Shown: positions 21,924 through 32,370 of the stretch, in pieces
Layout: each line of letters starts with the position of its first letter
How positions within the stretch are numbered: the first letter of the stretch is position 1
The notes under the pieces: model-generated
What the model was told of the DNA's origin: nothing
Database searches by the model: none
Seen by the model: the letters and a program-made list of their open reading frames with translations, nothing else
Position numbers and translations under genes: made by a program
Origin: Crambe crambe
Lineage: Eukaryota; Porifera; Demospongiae; Poecilosclerida; Crambeidae
Assembly (NCBI GenBank): GCA_963924555.1
Contig: OZ004595.1
Coordinates: 806,001-870,000 of the forward strand
Length of the DNA stretch: 64,000 nt
Direction of reading: 5' to 3'

Positions 21924-24900
21924 ATGGCTGAGGGAAAATCTAAACAGGTGAGCTGTAATGCATGCTCATAGGTAGGACTAGAAATCCAGATCATAGATAG
22001 AGTATCAGGCTATGGCGCCTAAAATAGTGGGGAGGACAGCTGCATTGGTCGGCTAATTCATCTCAAAACAGCAGCTGTTTGTTTGTTATGTACAGTCTGT
22101 CCTGCTATTTATCAGTTGGCCAATTTATCTTTCTAGTAGAGATAGCAGTTAGCTAGGTCTGCAAGTTCTTTTAGACTTGACTGGTAGATGTGTTACTGCT
22201 AGTTTATAGTTTGACTATCTAGATGTTTCCTCCCAATACAGGAACTCGAGAGAAAGCTTGAGAATGCATTGTGGGTAAGTTGTCATGAAAGTAGCTGCTG
22301 TGATGTTGTGTTGGTCCAGTGCCCTCTGGTCAGTCACTGCAAAGCACCTTAGGCCCATAGAAACAGTCTGTCAAAGATGAGGGGTGCTCGTTTGCAGGGA
22401 TGGGTTGTGTATTGGAATGCTGGACTACTCAACCTTAAAGCAGTTACCTCCAGCATGTGGGGCCTAATGTTTCGTACAGATTGTCAACACGCCTCAGCTT
22501 GTGTGCCTACTAGACCCCTGTCCATTTTTATAGGCCAAATGCTGACTCGGCATAATTCTAGTGCATCTCTGCCGAGGGAAGTGGGAGGAGTCTTATGACT
22601 CACAGACCCCAGGACAATATTGAGCACACTTTTTAATGAACATTCCCCACGTTTGGAGTGTACAGCTCGAACACCTTGCATGCTAGACCCCTGCTCAATT
22701 TTTTACAAGCCGTTACCAACCCATTCGAGTGTACCGAGGGAAATGGGCGGGGTCTAATGACTCATGGACCTCATGACCTTATAGAGCAAGATGTGCTCTA
22801 CAGGTTCTCCAAGTTTGGAGGCCGTAGCTCGCATGCTGTGGGTGTGGTGATTTTTTTTTGTGGTGCATGATGGCTGTCTTTGTGTGTTGGTTGTATGGTT
22901 GTCTCACCTTCTCTCTCTCACTCCTCACAGGGGAAGGCATCCTATCAGAGGGATATAGAGGACTGGGAACAGGTGAGTGATGAGTGTAGCAGTGGTGTGA
23001 TGAGGGCGTGGCATGTGGCCCAGTCCATACCTGGTGTGTATTCCATGTGTGCAGAAATTGTCTGCTGCTCAGAAGGAGCTCAGTCAGCCTTCCCTGAGTG
23101 AAGCAAGGCAGTCTGAGCTTGAGAAGGAGGTGAAGCGTTGTGAGGGAGAGATCCAGGGATTTAAAAAGCTTCTCCTTGGTAGAGAAGAAGCTATAAAGAA
23201 GCTACAAGATGCCCTGGGGCAACTTACTTGTAAGTATAAAGATTTAGCACTAATTAGATGATGTAATGATACATTATACAAGTTAAGTAATAGCCCAGAG
23301 CTATAAAATAGTGTGCGCTCAGCTGGGAGGTGTAATTAGTAATTAATAGTAACATGTAAGAATTAATTAGTGACTAATTAAAAGTAGGTGAAATTAATAA
23401 ATGTTTGAGTGGCCATAACTTTTGAAGGGAAAGTGCTATAGTCTTGAAATAAGAACCATTCTGCTCAGAAAATTCTACTCTTTCTTTGTGTCACTACTAG
23501 CATTACCTAAGAGAGTGTTAGGGAGGTGGTAATCCATTTTGGCATGTATTTTATGACCTTATTATCATTTTATCAGCAGAATGTGACTGTTGTGATGTCT
23601 TGTAACACTTATTATAAACTGTTATGTAAATAATGTTCTTTTTCCCTCTTCAGCTGCTTCCCAGAAGCCTGACTCTTCTTCCCAGAAAGAAACACAGAGT
23701 GAGTATTGTAAGCCACAATAAGTGGTCCCATTGACAGCAATGTACACATACAATGGTGTGCTTTAATTGAGGTTCTTAGGCAATAACATAATAATTTATT
23801 CAGTCAATGATTTACTTTACAGAATCAACATCAAGTGACTTGCATCTAGATGATGCAACTAGAGAGAAAATGGTAAGTGTAATTAATGGAGGGGGTGTGT
23901 GTATGCAGATATCATTCATGTGGGGTGTGAACTCTATGATCGCTCTCCTGGTTTCTCTGATTCAGTTCAACCAGTCCATGACGTGGGGCCACGTTGAGGC
24001 AATCATCATCAAGGTCCTGATCGTGGGGGCTGCTGGAGTCGGCAAATCCCTTTTTTTGTCTCGTCTCCTTGGTGTCGCTATTTCTCTCATCCGAAACAGT
24101 ACCGGAGTGGTCGAGAAAGCCCAGAGGGTCAACTGTCAGAGGTTGGGCACAACAGATCTCAAAAACAACATAGTTTGGGAAGTGGTCGGACCGAAAGAAC
24201 TGATGAAACTTCTTGCCGATGCCATAACCTCAGGAATTGAGAAGTTCACTGCTTCTGTTTCCCCTCCACATGCATCTCGTCGTTCCAATAATGGATCAGG
24301 TTCTCATTCGACCAGTTCTGCTGATGCAAGCTACTCTACAGCTAGAACTACCGTCCTTCAGCTGATAGGTCGGTCCAAGGAAGGTAAATTGCTGAAGATG
24401 ACTTGGATCTATCTGATAGATAGTGGAGGGCAGCCTCAGTTCCACGAGCTTCTTACAGCATTCATCAGAAACACCACTTTAGGTATCTTTGTCTTCAGAC
24501 TCTCAGATCGGCTGGACGATAAGCCACGGATTGAATACTACAAAGGTGGAAAGCCACTGGGTGAGCCTTATCCTTTCCCCATGAGCCACAAGGAGATCTT
24601 CCAACACTGTATCCAGACCATTTCTTCCCTCCCTTCCACTTCTCCTCCGAAGGATCAGGCCCCAACTTGCCCGAAGATTCTCGTCTTGGGAACTCATCGA
24701 GACAAAGAGAGCAAGTGTTCCGAAACACGTGATGAAAAAGAGAAGATTCTCAGGGATATCTTGCACAAAGGACCAAAACCTGACTCAGCCATCTCAGAAG
24801 ACTTACTTTATTACGGAAATAAGTGCATCTTTCCTTTGAATGCTAAATCACCCGAGAAGCAGGACGAGGAGATCATCGGTGATATTCGAGAAGAAATAGT

Positions 24901-27295
24901 GCGTCTTGCACCTCAACCCCAATCCATCCCACTGCAGTATTACGCACTCGAACTAGAACTTGAAAAGAAAGAAGAGAGTGTGATTAGCTTCAAAGAATGT
25001 CTGGACATTGCCAAGCATTCCCTGCTTTTCGAAGAGACTGCGGCCAGAGCTGCCATCCATCATCTGGATAGCCTCAACCTCATCCAACACTTCCCAGAGT
25101 GTGCCAAGGAGGTTATATTTTGTGACCCCAACATCCTCCTCAACAAGGTGAACGAGCTGATAGAGAAAAGCTACAGCTTGAGGGGCACTTTGACCCCTTC
25201 GAAACCCGAGGTACTATTAAAAGGAGACTGGATTAGATTCCACATGCATGGCAGGGTGACCTTACCCATGCTGAAAGAGTTTCCTGAAGGCTTTGTGCAA
25301 AATCTTTACGATCATCGCACTCTGGCCAAGATCTTTGAAGACCTGCTCATTTTCACTCGTTTTGAGCATGATGATAGCTTTTTCATGCCTGCCCTGCTCG
25401 ATGTTAAAGATCTGAAGCTCATCCAGCGACCGACTAAGACGTGCCTAATCATAGCGTTCTCCTCTGGGTATGCCCCCCTGGGACTTTTTTCTTCCTCCAT
25501 TGCCTTTCTGACTTCAAGCAATAATCGATGGCCTTCTCCATGGATGTTCTTGTTCGAAAAAGGTCAACTCTTCCGAAATGTGATCAGCTTTGATGTGAAT
25601 GCGGTAAAGGTCACTCTTATTGACTGCTCAGCTCATTTCGAGGTTCATGTGGAGCTGCAGGAAGGCATGCAAGAAGACCCGTCCATGATGCCCGAAGTGT
25701 GCAGAATCATACGCCAAGGGATCAAGGAGGCCATCAAGCAATCGATGAAGAAACGCCACATCTGTAGTGCATCGTATGGTGAGAGTTTCTTCTGCCCGTG
25801 TGACTCGTATGCTACCTACCACTTGGCCAGTGTGAAAGAAGTCTTTGGAAAGTATCGCAGGTGTTGTGATGTCCACACTGGAAAGGGTGGAGCTTTGGAA
25901 GAACATCACTACCAGTGGCTGGGAATAGAACCCTCTACACCATCAAAAGGTAGGAATACATTCTATTTAGCTAGTGGCCAAGGTACTGTAGGTGGCCGAG
26001 TCTTTGGTCACTCCAGCAGCTTGAACTACCTAGTGCATGCAGGCCTGTAACTGGGTACGGTGAACCTGCCTTAAAGACCACCTGTATCCAGAGACCAACC
26101 TTCTATAAAGTGGTGTTCCCAAAGTATCATTTCGATTGATTTTGACCTCCATATAGAGACCATCTTCCTATTAAGACCCACTTTTTTTTTGTGGCCCAGA
26201 GGTGATTGCTGTAGGCAGCTTCTCTGTATATAATTATTGATCTGATGCTCCATCCCTTGTAGGATCAGTTAAGCTCCCAGATATCAAGTATTTCCACCTC
26301 CAACTCATAAAATGGATCAACCCAAATGGTGAGGAAGCAAAGCTGAAAATTTACGAAGAGATGTCATCAAAATGGAAGGAAGTTGCTGGAGTGATTGCTC
26401 TGAGTAAAGCTGAGATTGACAATATAGCTGCTCCAGGGATGGGACGTGAAATGACTGATTGCATGCGTGACGTCTTTGGGAAGTGGATGGAGAATAGTGA
26501 TACGCTTCCTAACCACACATGCTATCCACTAACTTGGGATGGCTTGTGCAACATTCTACAAGACTCTGACAGTGATACGCTGGTGAAGCGATTGAAAGAA
26601 GCTCTAGCTGCTGAACAAAGCACCTTAAGAAACACCTTCCCTGCTAAACAGTGTAAGTCCTTAATTCTACATTCATAGGCGGTAGAGAGGTACATAGCTA
26701 ACCTTGCAACTACAAAATTTATACATAGCCTCCTTTCAAATGTGGTTTTGAAGTTGGGCTACTTGAAAGGAGGCTATGTTAGCCACCAAAGCTACCAATT
26801 TCAGTGCTGGGTGCAGGTCCTAGTTAAGACTGAATGTGATACTATTATTAGTGGTGCCTATTGTGTTAGTCTATGTTAGTGGTGCCTATTGTGTTATGTT
26901 TGCTGGACTTTGACATTATTAACAACTCTTTCATTATTATAGCTCTGGCCACAGCTCTTGAAGGAACTGGTCACACAGCTATTGCCTCCAAAGTCAGGAA
27001 AGGTGAGCACAGTCAAAATCAATGAGATTACAAACATTGATCTGCTTCTATTTTATATTTTATAGAAAAGCTCGGTCAAATCCTCACTACTCCTTCACCA
27101 AGACCTGCACCAGCAGGTGAGCAGTTTAACACAGAGTGTGTAATATCATACTGGTACATGGTACTGTTAATGAATGCAGGTCCTTTACCTGATGAGGTGG
27201 ACAGTATAAAGAGCTCACCTGATAACAGTCATGAAAGGTCTCACCAAACTCCTTCCACTCCTCAAAGACCTCATCATAAATGCCAAGTTTTATAA
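21924..27295 (+). CDS. Gene C: Roc-COR GTPase with Death domain
   Basis: Exons are 21924-21947 (MAEGKSKQ), 22242-22274, 22931-22972, 23055-23229 (coiled coil), 23654-23698, 23823-25949 (GTPase-COR), 26263-26652 (DD1), 26943-27002 (DD2 remnant), 27066-27116 and 27180-27295 (TAA 27293-27295). Total 3063 nt, 1020 residues. The P-loop is GAAGVGKS near residue 175-182, G3 DSGGQP near 306, G4 GTHRDKE near 396. The COR-like region runs to about residue 800 and ends in Cys-rich FFCPCDS. DD1 shows WKEVAGVIALSKAEIDNI and FGKWMENS. The big exon may contain a removable 93-nt intron (23874-23966). The tail is Pro/Ser-rich with no membrane segment. AATAAA at 27420 is a candidate polyadenylation signal. Confidence 0.85.
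26051..26250. repeat. Dispersed repeat in the gene C intron before DD1
   Basis: Gene B lacks it between GCCTGTAACTG and the TCCCTTGTAG acceptor. It has repeated motifs around 'AGACCA/AAGACC' (GACCACCTGTA, GAGACCAACC, GAGACCATC). It resembles the short-period terminal repeats of mariner/pogo-type MITEs, but I cannot delimit the ends. Confidence 0.4.
26943..27002 (+). other. Gene C in-frame remnant of the DD2 exon
   Basis: A 60-bp exon coding SLATALEGTGHTAIASKVRK, the last ~20 residues of the DD2 Death domain of A, D and E. The phase 1 entry is kept, so it stays in frame after DD1. The 5' ~210 bp of the original exon are gone, opposite to the piece kept in gene B. Confidence 0.8.
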
Positions 27296-27682
27296 ATATT
27301 CAGTTTGTCATGACTTCATGATTGAAATATTCACACACACCATCACCCCTTTGTATCTGTCTACCACTGCTTGTCTTCATTACACAAAATTCTTTGTTAA
27401 ATTTTTACATTTTGTGTAAAATAAATAAGAGAAGAGAAGATAAAGTATGGAGGTCATCAGCTGCTTGACTGTGCCAGGCACCACAAGGAATAGAAGTATG
27501 TAGAGATACACACTGATAAATGAGTTAGGAGTGTTATGGCACAAGAAAAGAATTTCAAATCAGAAGATGTAGAACAGAATAGAATCAAAATAATGAAGTA
27601 TGTAAGAATATTCAGTAAGCTAAAACTTTCACTAAAAAGTCTTAAATTTTCACTAAAAAGTCTTAAATTTTCACTAAAAGTC

Positions 27683-27925
27683 TTAAAATTCCATAGGACC
27701 TTGATGGAGTCCACCATGGCATCTGGCTAGAAGGGTGTTGTGGTGCAACTGGAGGAAAATGTGTTGGATGTGGTACTTGGAACTGTTGTCCTCATCACTC
27801 ACCCCATCCAGTTCCTGAGCTCCATCAGGGTCAGATCCAGGATTGCCACTGGGCCACGGGGAAGGAGGGGACATAAATACGACAGCATGAGTGTAGGCAA
27901 AGGGGTGAAGTACCCCATGCATGTG
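27683..27925 (-). CDS. Possible C-terminal exon of the minus-strand zinc-finger gene (C-D spacer)
   Basis: A minus-strand frame of ~79 codons ending TAA near 27683. Its middle is Pro/Ser/Asp-rich (SPPSPWPSGNPGSDPDGAQE) and its end His-rich. A donor-like GGTGAGTG occurs inside it, so part may be intron. Assignment to the gene carrying the zinc finger at 28510 rests only on strand and order. Confidence 0.35.
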   Translation of the reverse strand, partial: HMHGVLHPFAYTHAVVFMSPPSPWPSGNPGSDPDGAQELDGVSDEDNSSKYHIQHIFLQLHHNTLLARCHGGLHQGPMEF

Positions 27926-28213
27926 TTATAGCTATTCTGAAGTGACACATGCAAGGTCACAGGTCGCAGGTGTGATTTGTTAAAGGAAATATGCACTGAG
28001 TTATCTAATGTGTGACCTTCCAAAGTACAGTGCAATATGGATGTTCCGAAAGATATCTTTGAAGCAACAGTGACACATGCTAGATCACAGGTGTGATTGT
28101 TAAGTTAGCGTGCACTGAGTTATCTAATGTGAGACCTTGAAAGTTCAAGCCAAAGCGTGTCTACCATAGCTCATAGTCTTCAAGGGAGTTATGGTTTCAA
28201 AAATAAAGGACAC

Positions 28214-28216
<3 letters not shown>

Positions 28217-28250
<34 letters not shown>
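28217..28250. repeat. Poly-C tract (34 bp) in the C-D spacer
   Basis: Uninterrupted run of C. It sits at a similar place in the spacer as the tracts at 18087 and 41667, but with different flanking sequence. Confidence 0.9.
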
Positions 28251-28509
28251 AGAGATCCACCCTTATTTACAAGTAATTAGGTTTTTTGATCCAATTAGTA
28301 GGAGGGGGTTAGGACACTCATCACTTATGGATCAATTCCAGAAGGACCGGCCCCACGGAGAACCCTGTTGCTGACAATAATGGAACTATAATACTATTAG
28401 CAATTAGCTTTGAATGGATGTGGGAGTTTCCAGCTCATGACTCAGCTTGATCATGTGATAGTCACATGGTGTATCATGTAGCAGGAGAGGGTTGTGTGTG
28501 GTTGCTTAC

Positions 28510-28599
28510 CAGGTATGGTGTCTCCTTGGTGTGACTCTTGATGTGTCTGCGTAGTTTGTAGGGTGTGGCAAATCTCCAGTGACAACCGTCAAAGGGGCA
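28510..28599 (-). CDS. C2H2 zinc-finger exon of the minus-strand spacer gene
   Basis: A 30-codon phase-0 exon with a CTCTCCACAG acceptor and CTG|GTAAGC donor on the minus strand. It encodes exactly one finger, CPFDGCHWRFATPYKLRRH and then IKSHTKETPY: C-x4-C-x12-H-x3-H followed by a linker-like HTKETPY. This is a nucleic-acid-binding module, here in TFIIIA-like spacing. An upstream exon at 30727-30764 (PGNLPFQKYGKQ) joins in phase. I do not see the finger in the B-C, D-E or E-F spacers, where other parts of the gene survive. Confidence 0.65.
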
Positions 28600-29104
28600 C
28601 TGTGGAGAGGAGGGGAGAGGGGAAGCAGGTGAATAACATGTTACATCTTTTTTCCCTAAATCCACAATGCAACCATGGGGTTTCTTGAGAGAACCTTACC
28701 ACTCATGATTATACAGTGTTTGGAAAGAGACAACTACAGATGTACAGTTCTCCAATAGCATAGCAGCCAAATGATTATTTTATCAGCGAGTTAAGGCTTG
28801 AAGTGTTGAGCTATTGTAATTTGGAGGTCGAGGATGCAGATAAATCTGAAAATAGAGTCTACCGATATGATTGATGAATCTAAAATCCTCATCCCCAAGT
28901 AGTCTCACGGGCCAGACCGCTTTTCTGGCTCGCGAGACTAATCCTCGAGTAATCATCTATGATCATCTAGCACACGCACATATTATCTAGATCTAGCAGC
29001 TTAGCTGAGTAATAAAATCTATCAAATACATGTGCATGCGTATTATCAAAAAAATGGCTTCCAATAATAATAAGTTAGTCGAGTGCTGTGCTCCATAGTG
29101 TCTC

Positions 29105-30580
29105 AGGGGCAGATCTAGAGGGGGGTTGCAACCCTCCTTTTGGTTCTATATGCTTATTTAGCAGTCATCTTCTGCATACTTGAAGTTGAATCTTTTTTGT
29201 TGACATTTCAATCTAATACTGTAGCTGTAACCGTCAGATACAAGCCATGATCATCATGGCCTCAAACTAAAGCTCTTAACACTTGACTAAATTCTTAGCT
29301 GTTATTTTGGGATTGAAATGTCAAGGAAGAAGGATTCAAGTGGCTGTATCAAGTTGAGTGTTATGTTTCATAAAAGGTAGGAATGTAACTAAGAACTCTA
29401 GTGCTACAAATGTTTAGGTCTCTAGAATCTAATTCTACTGTGCCACCAGAAAATCATGCCCAGTTAGTACTACTGCTCCTGAAATAAGTGCAAGTGGGAG
29501 TGGCCTGCCTAGTGATCCGTACACTCCAATTGTCCCAGAAAACGTTTCCAAGCTTCTTTGTTTGATAAGTGATTTAGTTTGAGCAATAACTAAGGCCAAA
29601 CCAATTAAGCTTTCTGTTTACTCATTCTTTGCTGTGTGCCCAGAGTTAAAATAACTGCTGGCCCTTGGTGCAAATGGCCAACACTTTCTAAAGTGTTTGT
29701 CCTTCTGATGCACTGCAAAAATAAGAGTGTGTACTTATACCTTGTAAACAGTAAACAGTCTTACTGTTTACAGAGAGCTAGAGACATGCAAATTATGCTT
29801 TTTCTTCCCTTATTATATGCTCCAATGCAAGAACCCCTGCCCTATTATGCTCAACCTATTATGCTTTAAAAAATTGGTAAGAAAATTAATAAGTGATGGT
29901 TTATTGTAGCATAATTGCAGCCTCTCATCATAATTCTATCAGCACCAAATTAGTATGTTGGAACATTTAGTAAAGAAAACAGCAGTTGTAAGTTTGTTGT
30001 TATTTTTTTTTTTTTGTTACCACCACCAATGGCACAGGAACTCAAGAGTCAACATCAATACCTCTATCTGCGAACTATTATGCCAGCATAGTGCTGGCAT
30101 TAAGGTTCAAAACTATGCCGGCATAATTTGCATGTCCCTACAGAGAGCATTCAAAAGATATGCAGTAAACACTTTCACTTTCAGCTAGCTTAGAGGTGGA
30201 AAATTGTGTATTGGAATTTTGCAGCAATGAAGTGAAAACCATGTGCACATGGCCATTGTTGTTTTATTGCTATGGCCACCCTACTTTATTTTCAACTATG
30301 TCATAGTGGTAGAGACTGGTTTAATTTTCACAATGCACACACACACTATGCAGACCAAGTTAGCATTAAAAATGTAGACCAAGTTAGCTAGCTAGTAATT
30401 AAAATGCAGATAATGTAGCTTAATGAATAAAGCTATTCTGGGGGCTTATCCATTTTTAGCTTCCCTCCCCTGTGGCTATGCAGCCGCATCGGCTTACCAT
30501 GCAATTAGTTGAACCCCTCTTTTTAAAAAGCTGGTGTGGCCACACAACCCCCACTTTTAAAAATTGCTGGATCTGCCCCT
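29105..30580. mobile_element. Non-autonomous element with AGGGGCAGATC ends (~1.48 kb)
   Basis: The left end AGGGGCAGATCTAG and right end CTGGATCTGCCCCT are inverted repeats, followed inside by G-rich/C-rich stretches. No transposase frame is visible; the interior has several internal hairpins (for example TATGCCAGCATAGTGCTGGCAT near 30080). I could not find a clear target duplication. The same terminal motif starts the smaller elements at 21403 and 44939. Confidence 0.6.
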
Positions 30581-30726
30581 CTTTTGAGGATTGACGAGTA
30601 CAAAAGATCATAGCTGGTAGAATTTGGAGTGGATTTATCCAGAAATCATAGCTGTGGTTTGAGAGATATGGCTGTCTAAGAAGAATAACGATAACAACAA
30701 TAGAGAAGAAGAATCCAGCGACTTAC

Positions 30727-30764
30727 CTGCTTGCCGTATTTCTGAAACGGTAAGTTCCCTGGTC
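30727..30764 (-). CDS. Small exon upstream of the zinc-finger exon
   Basis: 38 bp on the minus strand with a GTTTCAG acceptor and CAG|GTAAGT donor. Entered in phase 1 it reads PGNLPFQKYGKQ and leaves in phase 0, matching the zinc-finger exon at 28510-28599. The intron between them would hold the 1.5 kb element. The protein context is short, so this is tentative. Confidence 0.35.
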
Positions 30765-31049
30765 CTGAAACTTGGTTTGCACTTTGTAGTAGGTTGGATA
30801 CCGTATAGTGCAAAATTTTCGTGGGTCGTGGTTTTGCAAATATTGACAAACCCACAAAAATTTGACGGTAGCTTTTAAGTCTAAGTGGAGAGAACTAGAA
30901 TTTCACTTTTGTGTATTAGTCTATAGGCGGCATGCACAGCTGTCCGCGTCATCCCTACATAGAGAGAGCTACCGCTCTCTCTGATACTCACCCTCAAACA
31001 TGCATTGATATGGTACAGAGAAATACAATGGAATTGGACCATAAATCAA

Positions 31050-31230
31050 ATTACAGGGTGTGTTGTATCAAGTGGTTATTACAGGGTTTTCCTCACAGTA
31101 TTTGTACTGTTTTATCAAGTGGTTATTATAGGGTTTTCTTCACAGTATTTGTACTGTCTTATCAAGTGGGTTTTCCTCACAGTATTTGTACTGTCTTATC
31201 AAGTGGTTATTACAGGTATTTTTTATCAAG
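31050..31230. repeat. Short minisatellite, ~45-bp unit (C-D spacer)
   Basis: About four partial units of a repeat containing TTTTCCTCACAGTATTTGTA and TGTCTTATCAAGTGG. The same unit occurs once or twice in the B-C and D-E spacers and about eight times at 60835-61195. Confidence 0.85.
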
Positions 31231-31722
31231 TGGTTATGGTAATTAAAGTAGCAGTACAGTCTGACACAGGACACATTTTCCAGCCACTTTCCAACATGTC
31301 TGGTCCTTTGTCTGATCAAATCTGTATTAACAGCTAGGGTTATCATCAGGTTATGTTAAAGGGACCGCCTCATGCACAACTAGCCAAGGGAGACCACTTT
31401 ATTCACAAACAGGGAAGGGGTTTGGAGGAAGTGGACAGACCTGTGTCACTGCTGGGCATATTATGGAGAGTGGATCGCCAGCCTCTTGTGGGAGAGGAAG
31501 CTGATTTTATAACCGGGGTTGTAGACAGTCTCTGAGACAAATTTCTGACTGCAATCTGGAGAAGAGTAGGAACAATACTGGATGACAAGGTGATTACAGT
31601 AAACCTTTTCTGATCTGGCCACCCAGGTGTCCTGGATCGTTTTCTAGCAGTCACGATGACCCCTTACCGAACACACCACTGACATTGTTGATGAGTGTGA
31701 CATTATTGGATCTGCTCTGTAA

Positions 31723-32288
31723 CAGGGGCGTAAGAAAATGTTTTCTGGTGGGGGGGGGGGCTGATGTATGTGTGCTTTGTGTGTGGGAAAAATTTTAGCT
31801 GACCACGCCCACTTTCCTTAACCACACCCATTTTTGGATACCAGTGTACCATCAACTGGCTCAACAGTGGCGTCAGTGCTTGTGATTGAGGTCTCTGAAG
31901 ATGGACCAGCATCACCACTTGCAAATACAATAATTTTTATTTATAATGTATGCAATCTTACATTGATAGTTACCTGCATCAATTTGAGAACTGAATTGGA
32001 GTGATGAATTCTCCTCTGTGCCATAGTAGAGCCAAGCTAACTGCTGAGCTAGGTGTTAATTAACCAATGTCATCTCATCCTATGATGTTAATACTTAGCT
32101 AGTAGGTGTTATTAACACTTAGTTGACATGCAGCATCTGTTTTTGCATATGCTAATACCTATGTGCAGGTACTATCCATTTTGAGTTAGTCTCGCGTAGC
32201 CAGACCCTTTCCCGGTTTTTGGCGCGAGACTATTTTGAGTGGGGGGGGGGCTGAAGCCCCCCCAGCCCCCCTGCTTCTTACGCCCATG
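31723..32288. mobile_element. CAGGGGCG-ended MITE upstream of gene D, 566 bp
   Basis: Flanked by TGTAA at 31718-31722 and 32289-32293; genes C and E have the empty CTCTGTAAGTGAG. The ends CAGGGGCGTAAGAA and TTCTTACGCCCATG form a 14-bp inverted repeat with one mismatch. CAGGGGCG ends suggest hAT, and the 5-bp duplication fits the hAT5 subgroup. A palindromic 45-bp element is nested inside. It sits ~80 bp before the gene D start and may alter its promoter. Confidence 0.8.
32187..32231. mobile_element. Nested 45-bp palindromic MITE with exact 9-bp duplication
   Basis: TAGTCTCGCGTAGCCAGACC... ending GGCGCGAGACT, flanked by ATTTTGAGT at 32178-32186 and 32232-32240. It lies inside the CAGGGGCG MITE, so it inserted later. 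Confidence 0.8.
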
Positions 32289-32370
32289 TGTAAGTGAGAC
32301 ATAAATACGGTAACCATAGGCCTTCCAGCTAGTTAGACTTCTTCCCATCCTTGACTCACGTATTAGTACC

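Larger units (their letters stand above)
17580..22080. repeat. Segmental duplication, copy 1 (~4.5 kb)
   Basis: By eye it is near-identical to 41161-45635, with scattered substitutions and length changes in homopolymers. It spans the minus-strand Ser/Thr-rich exon, the shared upstream region and the first exon of gene C; copy 2 does the same for gene E. It differs from copy 2 by a 44-bp tandem duplication and by a much shorter poly-G tract. Confidence 0.9.
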
